Below are positions 44,484 through 53,269 of a stretch of DNA of 64,000 nucleotides, piece after piece (the first letter of the stretch is position 1; each line of letters opens with the position of its first letter). Source of the stretch: CAWUEZ02 sp963921355. GTDB taxonomy: Bacteria; Pseudomonadota; Alphaproteobacteria; Thalassobaculales; Thalassobaculaceae. The position numbers and the translations under genes are program-made. Where the stretch lies: NCBI GenBank assembly GCA_963921355.3, contig OZ001190.1, forward strand, positions 1,240,001 through 1,304,000, written 5' to 3'. Under the pieces are notes generated by a model that searched no databases, had not been told where the DNA came from, and was given only the letters and a program-made list of their open reading frames with translations.

Positions 44484-45215
44484 ATGGCCCTGTTCGTGCC
44501 GATTCGCGAGCCCCACGCCGACGGTCCAGCCTCGGAACACCCCCAGCCGCTGTTCGCCCGCGTCCGCCCGGAGGCCCTGACCCTGCCCGGCAGCGACGCT
44601 CCGGCCCTGCCGCGGGCCGGCGCCGACCGGCGCCGAATCCGGGTCGGCCTGATGGGCGGGTCCTTCAACCCGGCCCATGAGGGCCATCTGCACATCGCCC
44701 GCATGGCCCTGCAGCGGCTCGCCCTCGACGAGGTGTGGTGGCTCGTCAGCCCGCAGAATCCGTTGAAGACCCGCGACGACATGGCGCCGTTCGCCAGCCG
44801 TCTGGCGTCGGCCCAGCGGATGGCCCGGCATCCGCGGATCAAGGTCCGCGACATCGAACTGCACCTCGGCACCCACTACACGGCGGACACTCTGGTGGCG
44901 CTGCGTCGACGCTGTCCGAGGATCGATTTCGTCTGGATCATGGGGGCCGACAACCTGGCCGGATTTCACCGCTGGGAACGATGGTCATTGATCTGCAACA
45001 CGACTGTCATTGCGGTTTTCGACCGCCCTTCCTATTTTTTAAGGGCGTTGGCGAGCCGAGCCGCCAAGCGATTCGCCAAGTCCAGACTGCCCGAACGGGC
45101 GTCCCGGAAACTGGCGGGCCGGCGGCCACCGGCATGGGTGTTCCTGCACACTCGGCGTCATCCGGCATCCGCGACCCGCATCCGCGCCGCCCAGCGGCAG
45201 AGCGGGGAAACGTGA
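44484..45215 (+). CDS. nadD: Nicotinate-nucleotide adenylyltransferase
   Basis: A 243-aa enzyme forming nicotinate adenine dinucleotide in NAD synthesis. The nucleotidyltransferase motif is GLMGGSFNPAHEGHLHIA at about residues 55-72 (HxGH). WWLVSPQNPLK, WIMGADNLAGFHRWERW and the C-terminal SATRIR follow. About 50 residues precede the core, longer than in E. coli; such Pro/Ala-rich leaders occur in alphaproteobacteria, though a later start is not excluded. The TGA overlaps the ATG of the next gene (TGATG), joining it to rsfS. Confidence 0.93.
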   Translation: MALFVPIREPHADGPASEHPQPLFARVRPEALTLPGSDAPALPRAGADRRRIRVGLMGGSFNPAHEGHLHIARMALQRLALDEVWWLVSPQNPLKTRDDMAPFASRLASAQRMARHPRIKVRDIELHLGTHYTADTLVALRRRCPRIDFVWIMGADNLAGFHRWERWSLICNTTVIAVFDRPSYFLRALASRAAKRFAKSRLPERASRKLAGRRPPAWVFLHTRRHPASATRIRAAQRQSGET

Positions 45216-45733
45216 TGGCGAGCGCCGAACCCGGAACCCCCGAACGGGGTGAGCCGCGCGGCCCGCGGACTTGGCCAGCGGGCGATACCGTCGACGAAAG
45301 GAGCGCAACCATACTCGACGCAAACACTCCCGAAATGGGAGCCGGCCTGCGGGATCTGGTGATTCAGTCGCTGGATGACGACAAGGCCGAGGACATTGTG
45401 GCCATCGACTTGGCCGGCAAGTCCGCGATCGGCGATTTCATGATCATCGCCTCGGGCCGTTCACAGCGGCAAGTTTCGGCAATGGCCGACCACCTTCTCA
45501 GAAAACTCAAGGACAGGGGCGTCAAAGGCGTCTCGATCGAAGGCCAGTCGCGCGGCGACTGGGTGCTGATCGATGCCGGCGACGTGATCGTCCACCTGTT
45601 CCGCCCCGAAGTGCGCGAGTTCTACGGGATCGAGAAGATGTGGGGGGTCTCTCCGCCTCCGAGCCGGACCGTCCGGATCGGCGGGGAAGCGGGCGCCGAC
45701 GCGGGAGCCGGGCCGACCTTCGCGCACGCCTGA
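45215..45733 (+). CDS. rsfS: Ribosomal silencing factor RsfS
   Basis: RsfS binds L14 and blocks subunit joining in starvation. The core starts at about residue 45 (LRDLVIQSLDDDKAEDIVAI) and runs to YGIEKMWGV, with DFMIIASGRSQRQVSAMADH and the RGDWVLIDAGDVIVHLF strand. The ATG at 45215 overlaps the nadD stop and gives 172 aa, with an unusual 40-residue lead. Inside this lead, a strong AAAGGAG at 45298 lies 7 bases before an ATA codon (45312), just ahead of the conserved part, which might be the original or a rare start. The core is intact in either case. Confidence 0.92.
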   Translation: MASAEPGTPERGEPRGPRTWPAGDTVDERSATILDANTPEMGAGLRDLVIQSLDDDKAEDIVAIDLAGKSAIGDFMIIASGRSQRQVSAMADHLLRKLKDRGVKGVSIEGQSRGDWVLIDAGDVIVHLFRPEVREFYGIEKMWGVSPPPSRTVRIGGEAGADAGAGPTFAHA

Positions 45734-45750
45734 CCGGCGTGTAATTCCGC

Positions 45751-46212
45751 GTGAAGGTGACCGTCGTGGCCGTGGGCCGTGCCAAGCGCGGCCCGACAGA
45801 TGCGCTGTGCCGCGATTACCTGCAACGTGGCAGCTGGGCCGTGGAGCTGCGGGAGGTCGAGTCCCGCAAGCGGCTGAGCGGCCCGGCGTTGAAGGCGGAG
45901 GAAACGGGCCTGATCGCGGCGCGGATTCCCGACGGCGCGGTGCTGGTTGCCCTCGACGAACGGGGCACCGCCCTGTCGAGCGAGGATTTCGCCGCCCGGC
46001 TCGGCCGCTGGCGCGACCAGGGCCGGGCCGATATCTGTTTCATTCTCGGGGGCGCCGACGGCCTGGATGCCGCACTGCGCGACCGCGCCGATCTGGTCCT
46101 GGCCTTCGGGCCGCAGACCTGGCCGCACATGCTGGCCCGGGTGATGCTGCTGGAGCAGATCTGGCGGGCCGAGAGCATCCTGGCCGGGCACCCGTACCAT
46201 CGCGGGGGATAG
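45751..46212 (+). CDS. rlmH: 23S rRNA pseudouridine-1915 N3-methyltransferase RlmH
   Basis: A 153-aa SPOUT-fold enzyme that methylates pseudouridine 1915 in helix 69 of 23S rRNA. It starts at GTG 45751 (MKVTVVAVGRAK). The SAM knot motifs ICFILGGADGLD and LARVMLLEQIWRAESILAGH and the terminal HPYHRGG are all present, and length is standard. It follows rsfS by 17 bp, the usual order. Confidence 0.95.
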   Translation: MKVTVVAVGRAKRGPTDALCRDYLQRGSWAVELREVESRKRLSGPALKAEETGLIAARIPDGAVLVALDERGTALSSEDFAARLGRWRDQGRADICFILGGADGLDAALRDRADLVLAFGPQTWPHMLARVMLLEQIWRAESILAGHPYHRGG

Positions 46213-46228
46213 CGCGCCCCTTTCCTTC

Positions 46229-46326
46229 TCACTTCCCGGCCTTGAGCCGGGACCCAGATCTCCAGCGTGCTGGAGAGCGTCACAGCGCGCGGTTGCCCTG
46301 GGTCCCGGCTCAAGGCCGGGAAGTGA
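46229..46326. repeat. 29-bp perfect inverted repeat (REP-like element)
   Basis: Arms 46229-46257 and 46298-46326 are exact reverse complements (containing CCCGGCCTTGAGCCGGGACC) around 40 bp. The 40 bp holds another small palindrome (CTCCAGC-GT-GCTGGAG). I recall similar sequences as dispersed intergenic repeats in alphaproteobacteria. It lies between rlmH and the LysE-type gene and would act as a bidirectional structured terminator or mRNA stabiliser. Confidence 0.75.
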
Positions 46327-46384
46327 TTGAATGGGGGGCGCTTTACCCCGAGACACCGCCGCTCGGATGCGGTTTGCTGCCCCG

Positions 46385-46981
46385 ATGCTGGACGCCCTGA
46401 TACTCCTGTGGCTGGCCGCCCTGCCGCTGATGGGCAGCCCGGGACCGGCGACCCTGAGCCTGGCGGCCATGGGGACCGCTTTCGGGATGCCCGCCAGTCT
46501 GCCGTACCTCGCCGGGATCTGCCTGGGCACGGCCGCGGTTCTGGTGGCTGTGGCCTCGGGCTTCGTCGGGCTGCTGTTCGCCGTGCCGGCCATGGTACCG
46601 GTCGTCACCGGTGCCGCCGCGCTCTACATCGTCTATCTCGCGGTGCGGATCGCCACGGCACCGCCTCTGAACGCTGCCCGGCGGGGCGCCAGCGCCCCGT
46701 CTCTGCTGGGCGGATTGGCGCTCGCCATCGCCAATCCCAAGGCCTACGCGGCCATCGGTGCGGTCTATTCCAGCGTCCAGGTCGTTCCCTCCGATCCCCT
46801 GGCTGATGCGACGGTCAAGGTCGCCGCCCTCTGTCTGGTCATTGTCTCGGTCAACAGCCTGTGGCTCGGCTTCGGGTCGGTGTTCTCGCGGGTCCTGCAG
46901 ACGCCGCGGGCGGCGCGGGTCGCCAATGTCAGCTTCGCGGTGCTGCTGGTCCTTTCGGTCGGGCTCGCGGTGCTGTCGTGA
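46385..46981 (+). CDS. LysE-family translocator
   Basis: A 198-aa inner-membrane exporter with five or six helices. It starts at ATG 46385 (MLDALILLWLAALPLMGSPG), where the conserved GSPGPATLSLAAMGTAFGMP loop of the family follows the first helix; an ATG at 46367 is also possible. A later IANPKAY motif is also typical. Family members export amino acids or related small molecules; the substrate is unknown. The gene interrupts the otherwise conserved rlmH-gpmI order and is flanked on the left by a REP-like repeat. Confidence 0.85.
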   Translation: MLDALILLWLAALPLMGSPGPATLSLAAMGTAFGMPASLPYLAGICLGTAAVLVAVASGFVGLLFAVPAMVPVVTGAAALYIVYLAVRIATAPPLNAARRGASAPSLLGGLALAIANPKAYAAIGAVYSSVQVVPSDPLADATVKVAALCLVIVSVNSLWLGFGSVFSRVLQTPRAARVANVSFAVLLVLSVGLAVLS

Positions 46982-47008
46982 GGGCCGGTTTGGCGGTATA
47001 ACCCGGCC

Positions 47009-48568
47009 ATGACCCAGGCTCCGAATTCTGCGCGCCCTGTCGTCCTGTGCATCATGGACGGTTGGGGCCACCGCACGGGGCGCGACGACAATGCGGTCGC
47101 GCTTGCCGACACCCCCAATGTCGATGCTCTTGCCGCCGGCTGGCCGAGCGGGCTCATGGCGGCCTCGGGCGAGGCGGTCGGCCTGCCGGCCGGTCAGATG
47201 GGCAACTCCGAGGTCGGGCATATGAACCTCGGCGCCGGCCGCGTGGTCCTGCAGGATCTGCCGCGGATCGATGCCGCCGTCGCCGATGGCAGCCTGGCGG
47301 ATCAGCCGGCGGTCGCGCGCCTGGCGGCCACCCTGAAGGCCTCGGGCGGGACGTGTCATCTCATGGGGCTGGTCTCCACCGGCGGCGTACACAGCCACCA
47401 GCGTCAGGTCGCGGCCCTGGCCCGCGCCATCGCGCGCCACGGCGTTCCCGTCGTCGTCCACGCCTTCACCGACGGCCGCGACTGTCCGCCGACCAGTGCC
47501 GCCGACCAGCTTCGCGATTTTGTCGCCGAACTGGGCGATGTCGCGCGGGTGGCGACGGTGGTCGGCCGGTTCTATGCCATGGACCGGGATCAGCGCTGGG
47601 AGAGGGTGGAGCAGGCCTGGCGCGCGGTGGTTCTGGGCGACGCAGCCCATCGGGCCGACGACCCTGTCGCGGCGATCGAGGCGGCCTACGGGCGCGGCGA
47701 GACCGACGAGTTCATTCTGCCGACCGTGGTGGCCGGCGGTGCCGCGATCGCCGATGGCGACGCGGTGGTCATGGCGAACTTTCGCGCCGACCGGGCGCGG
47801 GAGCTGCTGACCGCGATTCTCGAAGACGGTTTCGACGGCTTTGAACGGCCGCGGCTGCCGCGGCTGTCGGCGGCGGTCGGCCTGGTCGAGTACTCGACCC
47901 GCCTGGCCGAGCGGATGGACACGATCTTCCCGCCCCAGGACCTGGTGGAGACCCTGGGTGAGGTGGTCGCCAAGGCCGGGCGTCGCCAGCTGCGGATCGC
48001 CGAGACCGAGAAGTATCCCCATGTCACGTTCTTCCTGAACGGCGGCCGGGAGGCCGTGTTCGAGGGCGAGGACCGGATCCTGGTGCCGTCTCCCAAGGTC
48101 CGGACCTACGATCTCCAGCCGGAGATGTCGGCCCCGGAAGTCTGTGACCGGCTGGTGGCGGCGATCACCGACGGAACCTACGACCTGATCGTCGCGAATT
48201 TCGCCAATCCGGACATGGTGGGCCACACCGGCAGCCTGGAGGCGGCCATCAAGGCGGTGGAGACGGTCGACACCTGCGTCGGCCGGGTCGCCGACGCGGT
48301 GATGGCGGCCGGCGGCGTGATGTTCCTGACCGCCGATCACGGCAACTGCGAGCTCATGGTCGATCCCGAAACCGGGGGGCCGCATACCGCCCATACCACC
48401 AATCTCGTGCCGACGACCCTGATCGGCGCACCGGCCGGTGTGGTCGGCCTGCGCACCGGCAAGCTCGCCGATGTGGCGCCGACGCTGCTGGCACTGATGG
48501 GGCTGGAACCGCCAGCCGAGATGACCGGCGATTCGGTCCTGGTCCACGACCGTCAGGCGGCGGAGTAG
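47009..48568 (+). CDS. gpmI: 2,3-bisphosphoglycerate-independent phosphoglycerate mutase
   Basis: A 519-aa manganese-dependent enzyme interconverting 3- and 2-phosphoglycerate. The phosphatase-like domain starts VVLCIMDGWG with D17, and the phosphorylated Ser is S67 in QMGNSEVGHMNLGAGR. The phosphotransferase domain follows (HAFTDGRDCPP, FYAMDRDQRW). The C-terminal metal site is in NFANPDMVGHTG and LTADHGNCE. All are present and length is normal. It precedes envC by 6 bp, as in many alphaproteobacteria. Confidence 0.96.
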   Translation: MTQAPNSARPVVLCIMDGWGHRTGRDDNAVALADTPNVDALAAGWPSGLMAASGEAVGLPAGQMGNSEVGHMNLGAGRVVLQDLPRIDAAVADGSLADQPAVARLAATLKASGGTCHLMGLVSTGGVHSHQRQVAALARAIARHGVPVVVHAFTDGRDCPPTSAADQLRDFVAELGDVARVATVVGRFYAMDRDQRWERVEQAWRAVVLGDAAHRADDPVAAIEAAYGRGETDEFILPTVVAGGAAIADGDAVVMANFRADRARELLTAILEDGFDGFERPRLPRLSAAVGLVEYSTRLAERMDTIFPPQDLVETLGEVVAKAGRRQLRIAETEKYPHVTFFLNGGREAVFEGEDRILVPSPKVRTYDLQPEMSAPEVCDRLVAAITDGTYDLIVANFANPDMVGHTGSLEAAIKAVETVDTCVGRVADAVMAAGGVMFLTADHGNCELMVDPETGGPHTAHTTNLVPTTLIGAPAGVVGLRTGKLADVAPTLLALMGLEPPAEMTGDSVLVHDRQAAE

Positions 48569-48574
48569 CGCGCC

Positions 48575-49900
48575 TTGACGTTGCGCACCACCCGGCTGGC
48601 GCTGCTGGTGGTGGTATCGGTCGGCTGGGCGGCCGGGCAGCCGGGCGCGGCGCTGGCCCAGACGAACTCGGATGGCAGCGCCGAGACGGCGTCGGACCCG
48701 GCCCGGGAATTGGAGCGCATCGAACGGGCACTCGATTCCGAGCGGGCGACCCGCAGCCGATTGGATCGGATCGCCGGCGACCTGGCACGTGAGATCTCCC
48801 GTCTGCGCCGCGAGATGGCGGCGGCGGCGACCCGGGCTCGGCGCACGGAGCAAACCGTCACCGACGTCGAGGCCAGTCTGGCGACCCTGCGCGAGGAAAT
48901 GGGCGAAAAACGCGCCCTGTTGGCCGGGCGTCGCCAGGAACTGTCGCGGTTGACCGGCGCCCTGCAGCGCCTGGCGCGCCGACCGCCAGAGGCCTTGCTG
49001 CTGATCGGCCGCTCGCCCCTGGAGACCGTACGCACGGGGATCCTGCTGGAGGGCGCCATCCCGGGAATTCATCAGGAAGCGCGCCGCCTGCGCGCCGAAC
49101 TGCAGAGCCTGACCGTGCTGGAGGGCGAGATCCGCACCCAGCGCCTGCGACTGGAGGCCGCAGCAACCGCCCTGGACGATGAGCGGGCCCAGCTTGCCGC
49201 CCTGGCGGAGGAGAAGGCGGATGTGCTGTCGGCGACCCGGGATCGGGTGGCCGGAACCGAAGGCGAAGTGCAGGCATTGGCGGAATCCGCGCGCTCCCTG
49301 CGTGAGCTGCTGCGCCGCCTCGAAAGGCACAAGGCGGCCGAGGCAGAGGAGCGGCGGCGCCTGTCATCGCTGGTCGCGCCAGCCCCGGCGCCGCGGGCTC
49401 CCAAAGATTCGGCGCCGGACAGCGGCCCGGCGGGAGATCCGGTCCCCCAGGCCGCCGTGCTGCCCGGTGCGGTCGGCATCGACCGGTCCCGCGGGCAATT
49501 GTTTGCGCCGGCCGTCGGCGCGCTCGCCGGCCGATTCGGACAGACCGATGCCAACGGGCTGACAAGCCGCGGGCTGTTGCTGCGGACCCGGCCCGGCGCC
49601 CTGGTGGTCGCCCCCTACGATGGATCGGTCCTGTATGCCGGTCCGTTCGAGGGTTTCGGCCGGATTTTGATCATTGAACACGGCAGCGGATATCATACCC
49701 TCTTGGCTGGACTCGGCCGGGTCGATCTCGAGGTCGGTCAACGCGTGCTCGCGGGTGAGCCGGTTGGTGCGATGGCGACAGCGAGTGAGAGTGGCGGTCC
49801 GGCCACCGGCCCGGAGCTGTATGTTGAACTGCGCCACAATGGTGACCCGATCGATCCGATACCCTGGTTCGCGGGACTGACCGAAAAGGCCAAAGGATGA
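48575..49900 (+). CDS. EnvC-like murein hydrolase activator (degenerate LytM domain)
   Basis: A 441-aa periplasmic protein starting at TTG 48575, with a signal peptide (LALLVVVSVGWAAG, cleavage near ALAQ). Residues 45-260 form two long coiled coils (LERIERALDSERATRSRLDR onward). The C-terminal 130 residues are a LytM/M23 fold. Its zinc ligands are missing: the first His position reads TSRGLLLRTRP and the HxH strand reads ELYVELRHNG. Like E. coli EnvC it therefore probably activates an amidase at the division site rather than cutting peptidoglycan itself. The stop overlaps the ctpA start by 4 bp. Confidence 0.9.
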   Translation: MTLRTTRLALLVVVSVGWAAGQPGAALAQTNSDGSAETASDPARELERIERALDSERATRSRLDRIAGDLAREISRLRREMAAAATRARRTEQTVTDVEASLATLREEMGEKRALLAGRRQELSRLTGALQRLARRPPEALLLIGRSPLETVRTGILLEGAIPGIHQEARRLRAELQSLTVLEGEIRTQRLRLEAAATALDDERAQLAALAEEKADVLSATRDRVAGTEGEVQALAESARSLRELLRRLERHKAAEAEERRRLSSLVAPAPAPRAPKDSAPDSGPAGDPVPQAAVLPGAVGIDRSRGQLFAPAVGALAGRFGQTDANGLTSRGLLLRTRPGALVVAPYDGSVLYAGPFEGFGRILIIEHGSGYHTLLAGLGRVDLEVGQRVLAGEPVGAMATASESGGPATGPELYVELRHNGDPIDPIPWFAGLTEKAKG

Positions 49901-51279
49901 TTCCGATGACACCTTCTTCCGATGACCGCCGTCGCCCGTCGGGGCTGGCCAAGACCGGGCTGGGGCGGTTCGGCTTGCGGCGTCTCGCCATGGTCGCCGG
50001 GGTGGCAGCAGTCGCGGGCGGCACGGCCCTGTTCGGCGCTGTCGGCGGTGGCCAGAGCCAGACCAATTCAACCGATACATTGCGCCAGCTCAGCCTGTTC
50101 GGCGACGTCTTCGAGAAGGTCCGTGCCCAGTATGTGGAAGAGGTCACGGACGAGCAGCTGATCGAAGCGGCGATCAACGGCATGCTGACCTCGCTCGATC
50201 CGCACTCTGGCTACTTGAGCGCCAAGAGCTTTGCCGACATGCGGGTTCAGACCAAAGGCGAGTTCGGCGGCCTCGGGATCGAGGTCACCATGGAGAACGG
50301 ATTCGTGAAGGTGGTGTCGCCGATCGACGACACGCCGGCGGCGGAAGCCGGCCTCCAGCCGGGAGACTACATCACCCATCTCGACGGCGAGGCCGTGCTC
50401 GGCCTGACCCTGTCGGAGGCGGTCGAGAAGATGCGCGGCAAGGTGGGGACGCCGATCAATCTCACCATCCGCCGGTCCGAGGAGGAGCCGTTCGATGTCG
50501 AGATCACCCGGGCCGTCATCAAGATCCGTTCGGTACGCAGCCGCACCATCGACGATATCGGCTACGTGCGCATCACCACCTTCAACGAGCAGACGACGGT
50601 TGGTCTGACCGACGCGGTTTCGAAGCTCAAGGAAAGCCTCGGTGACGGGCTGCACGGCTACGTGATCGACCTGCGCAACAACCCGGGCGGCCTGCTCGAC
50701 CAGGCGATCTCGGTGACCGATGCGTTTCTAGAGCGTGGCGAGATCGTCTCCACCCGGGGACGGGACGAGGCCGATGCAAGCAGGGTCAACGCCACCGACG
50801 GGGATATCACCGACGGCGCCCCGATCGTTGTTCTGATCAACGGCGGTTCCGCGTCCGCCTCGGAGATCGTTGCCGGGGCACTGCAGGATCACCGCCGGGC
50901 GGTGGTGCTTGGCACCCGGTCGTTCGGCAAAGGGTCCGTGCAGACCATCCTGCCGCTGCAGGGCCAGGCGGCCATGCGGTTGACGACGGCGCGTTACTAC
51001 ACGCCGTCCGGACGGTCGATCCAGGCCAAGGGTATCGATCCCGACATTGTTGTCGAACTGGCGACCATCGAGCGGGTCGAGGAACGTAGCCGCCGCCGTG
51101 AGGCCGACCTGCGCGGTGCCCTGAGCAACACCGACGGGGCGGACAGCGATCCCGCGCCGCAGACCGGCGCAACCGCCGGCGCGCAGGGCGGTGCGGATGA
51201 TGTCGAAGACTATCAGCTGGCCCGCGCCGTCGACCTGCTGCGCGGCATCCACCTGTTCCGGAACCGCGTGGTGAATTGA
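49897..51279 (+). CDS. ctpA: C-terminal processing protease, S41 family
   Basis: A 460-aa periplasmic protease with an N-terminal signal anchor (LAMVAGVAAVAGGTALFGAV, about 30-49). The PDZ domain is at about 120-200 (GEFGGLGIEV through PAAEAGLQPGDYI). The S41 catalytic domain has GYVIDLRNNPGGLL, the serine in NGGSASASEIVAGAL (about 316-330) and the general-base lysine K345 in RSFGKGSVQT. The tail is rich in Asp/Ala/Gly. Translationally coupled both to the EnvC-like gene (4-bp overlap) and to the polysaccharide deacetylase gene, so the three form a cell-wall remodelling unit. Confidence 0.95.
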   Translation: MIPMTPSSDDRRRPSGLAKTGLGRFGLRRLAMVAGVAAVAGGTALFGAVGGGQSQTNSTDTLRQLSLFGDVFEKVRAQYVEEVTDEQLIEAAINGMLTSLDPHSGYLSAKSFADMRVQTKGEFGGLGIEVTMENGFVKVVSPIDDTPAAEAGLQPGDYITHLDGEAVLGLTLSEAVEKMRGKVGTPINLTIRRSEEEPFDVEITRAVIKIRSVRSRTIDDIGYVRITTFNEQTTVGLTDAVSKLKESLGDGLHGYVIDLRNNPGGLLDQAISVTDAFLERGEIVSTRGRDEADASRVNATDGDITDGAPIVVLINGGSASASEIVAGALQDHRRAVVLGTRSFGKGSVQTILPLQGQAAMRLTTARYYTPSGRSIQAKGIDPDIVVELATIERVEERSRRREADLRGALSNTDGADSDPAPQTGATAGAQGGADDVEDYQLARAVDLLRGIHLFRNRVVN

Positions 51280-52583
51280 GACTGCCGATACCGAAAATCA
51301 GTCTGCCGAAGCTCTCCCTGCCGTTCCTGAAACGGCGGGGAGCGGCTGCGGCCGACGACCCGGAGGATGGCGACGACCTGCCGGCGGATGATGGCCTGGA
51401 CGATGGTGGGGACGGGTCCGGCGGGGACGCCCTCGACGACGCGCTGGCCGCGGTCGACGACAATGATGATCGCCTGGCCAAGCGAAGCCGGATGCTGGCG
51501 ATCGCGAAGGGTGTGGGCATCGCCGCACTGGCGGTCGTGGTCATCGGTGGTACCGGCGGGCTGCTCGGCTGGGTGCTGGTGAATGCCGAGCACACGGAGT
51601 CCATGCGCCAGCTCCGACAACCACAGCTGACGGTTCCGATCCTGGCGGAGGGCGAGAAACCGACGCCGAACTCCACGGCCGAAATCGAGGAAGCGCCGTC
51701 GGAGGAGACCGAAACGGCCGCCGCACCCGAGCCTGAGGCCGAGGCAACCCCGGAACCGGCGGTGTCCGGGGATGGCGTGGTCCTGGCACCTGTTGATCCG
51801 GCGCTCCTGGAGTTCAAGGACGAAGCGAAGCTGCCGATCATCGCGCAGGACGGCCGGCGTGCCTGGTCGACCTATGCCCGGCCTTTCGATGTGGACGACA
51901 CCCGGCCGCGCATCGGCATTCTGATCATGAACCTCGGCCTGGACCGCAAGCTGACCGACACGACCATTCAGCTGCTTCCGGGCGCGGTCACCCTGAGCTT
52001 CTCGCCCTATGCCGACAACCTCGAGCAATGGGTCGACGTCGCCCGTCGGTCGGGTCATGAGGTGTTCATGGACCTGCCGATGGAGCCGCTCGATTTCCCG
52101 CGGGACGACCCGGGGCCATCGACCCTGCTGACCTCGCTGTCGACAGCCGACAACCTGAACCGTCTCGAATGGGTTCTGGGCCGGGTTCCGGGGTATGTCG
52201 GGGTGACGACGTGGATGGGCTCGCAGTTCACCACGGTGGAAGACGCGATGATGCCGGTCCTGAAAGGCCTGAAGGATCGCGGCCTGATGATCGTCGACAG
52301 CCGCGGGTCGTCCCGCAGCATCGCAACCGAGCTGGCGTCTTCGATTCAGCTGCCGCGGGCGTTCAACAACCGGTTTCTCGATGCCATGCCCTCGATCGCG
52401 TCGATCGACCGCGGCCTGGCCGATCTCGAGGCGGTTGCACGAAGCCAGCAGGTGGCAATCGGGATCGCCCGCCCGCTCCCGGTCACCATCGACCGGGTTT
52501 CGCGGTGGAGTCAGGCGCTCGAGGCAAAGGGGTTCGTCCTGGCGCCGGTCTCGGCGATCGCGGACCGTCAGCGGCTCCGATAG
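51276..52583 (+). CDS. Divergent polysaccharide deacetylase family protein
   Basis: A 435-aa protein starting at a TTG that overlaps the ctpA stop. The N-terminal 70 residues are cytoplasmic and acidic, then a membrane helix at about 75-102 (GVGIAALAVVVIGGTGGLLG) and an acidic Pro/Glu linker (to about 170). The C-terminal 225 residues are the divergent polysaccharide deacetylase domain (PF04748 type): RPRIGILIMNLGLDRKLT, SGHEVFMDLPMEPLDFP, NRLEWVLGRVPGYVGVTTWM, GLMIVDSRGS. The usual metal Asp in this strand is Asn (ILIMNLG), so activity is uncertain. It is conserved between ctpA and rppH in alphaproteobacteria. Confidence 0.9.
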   Translation: MRLPIPKISLPKLSLPFLKRRGAAAADDPEDGDDLPADDGLDDGGDGSGGDALDDALAAVDDNDDRLAKRSRMLAIAKGVGIAALAVVVIGGTGGLLGWVLVNAEHTESMRQLRQPQLTVPILAEGEKPTPNSTAEIEEAPSEETETAAAPEPEAEATPEPAVSGDGVVLAPVDPALLEFKDEAKLPIIAQDGRRAWSTYARPFDVDDTRPRIGILIMNLGLDRKLTDTTIQLLPGAVTLSFSPYADNLEQWVDVARRSGHEVFMDLPMEPLDFPRDDPGPSTLLTSLSTADNLNRLEWVLGRVPGYVGVTTWMGSQFTTVEDAMMPVLKGLKDRGLMIVDSRGSSRSIATELASSIQLPRAFNNRFLDAMPSIASIDRGLADLEAVARSQQVAIGIARPLPVTIDRVSRWSQALEAKGFVLAPVSAIADRQRLR

Positions 52584-52592
52584 GCAGCGCCG

Positions 52593-53090
52593 ATGGCTCG
52601 CAAGACAGTCGACCCCGGCACGCTTCCCTATCGGCCTTGTGTCGGGGTCCTGCTGTTCAACGCGTCGGGACTGGTTTTTGTCGGCCGCCGCATCGGCACG
52701 CCTGATGGATGGCAGATGCCCCAAGGCGGGATCGACGAGGGCGAGACCGTTCGGGAGGCGGGACTGCGGGAGCTCGAGGAGGAGACCGGTACCGCCGACG
52801 CAAAGGTGGTAGCCGAAACCCGGGACTGGCTGACCTACGATTTGCCGTCCGAGCTGATCGGCAAGGTCTGGAAGGGGCGGTGGCGCGGCCAGCGGCAGAA
52901 ATGGCTGGCCTGCCGTTTCACCGGCCGAGACGCCGATATCGACCTGGATACCGAACATCCGGAGTTCGATGCCTGGGAGTGGGTGGCGGTCGAGCGTCTG
53001 CCGACACTGATCGTGCCGTTCAAGCGGCCGGTCTACGAGGCGGTGGTCGCAGAGTTGGCGCCCGTGGTGGCGGCTGAGACCGGTGGCTGA
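52593..53090 (+). CDS. rppH: RNA pyrophosphohydrolase (Nudix)
   Basis: A 165-aa Nudix enzyme that removes pyrophosphate from mRNA 5' ends to start decay. It begins LPYRPCVGVLLFNASGLVFV. The Nudix box is GGIDEGETVREAGLRELEEE with the continuing TG, matching Gx5Ex7REUxEExGU at about residues 49-71. The RppH-specific WKGRWRGQRQKWLACRF and WEWVAVERLPTLIVPFKR follow. It lies 9 bp after the deacetylase gene. Intact. Confidence 0.94.
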   Translation: MARKTVDPGTLPYRPCVGVLLFNASGLVFVGRRIGTPDGWQMPQGGIDEGETVREAGLRELEEETGTADAKVVAETRDWLTYDLPSELIGKVWKGRWRGQRQKWLACRFTGRDADIDLDTEHPEFDAWEWVAVERLPTLIVPFKRPVYEAVVAELAPVVAAETGG

Positions 53091-53269
53091 CGCCGCCGAT
53101 TGCGCTTCGGGTGAACGGGCCTTTCGGTTCGAGTTTTCGACATTTAGCGGTGGATTTTGTGAATTCGGATCATCGTCGTAAACTCCACGTTAACGGTGGG
53201 GTGGTTTAATTGGTCCAGCCGCTTCCGTAACGGGCCGAATGGGAGAGCGGCCGTCAGTGGGGGACGGGC

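Noticed and set aside
46343..49330. A 995-codon minus-strand open frame opposite lysE, gpmI and envC
   Set aside because: Same reason: the opposite strand holds genes with intact motifs, and this translation is a Gly/Arg/Gln-rich shadow.
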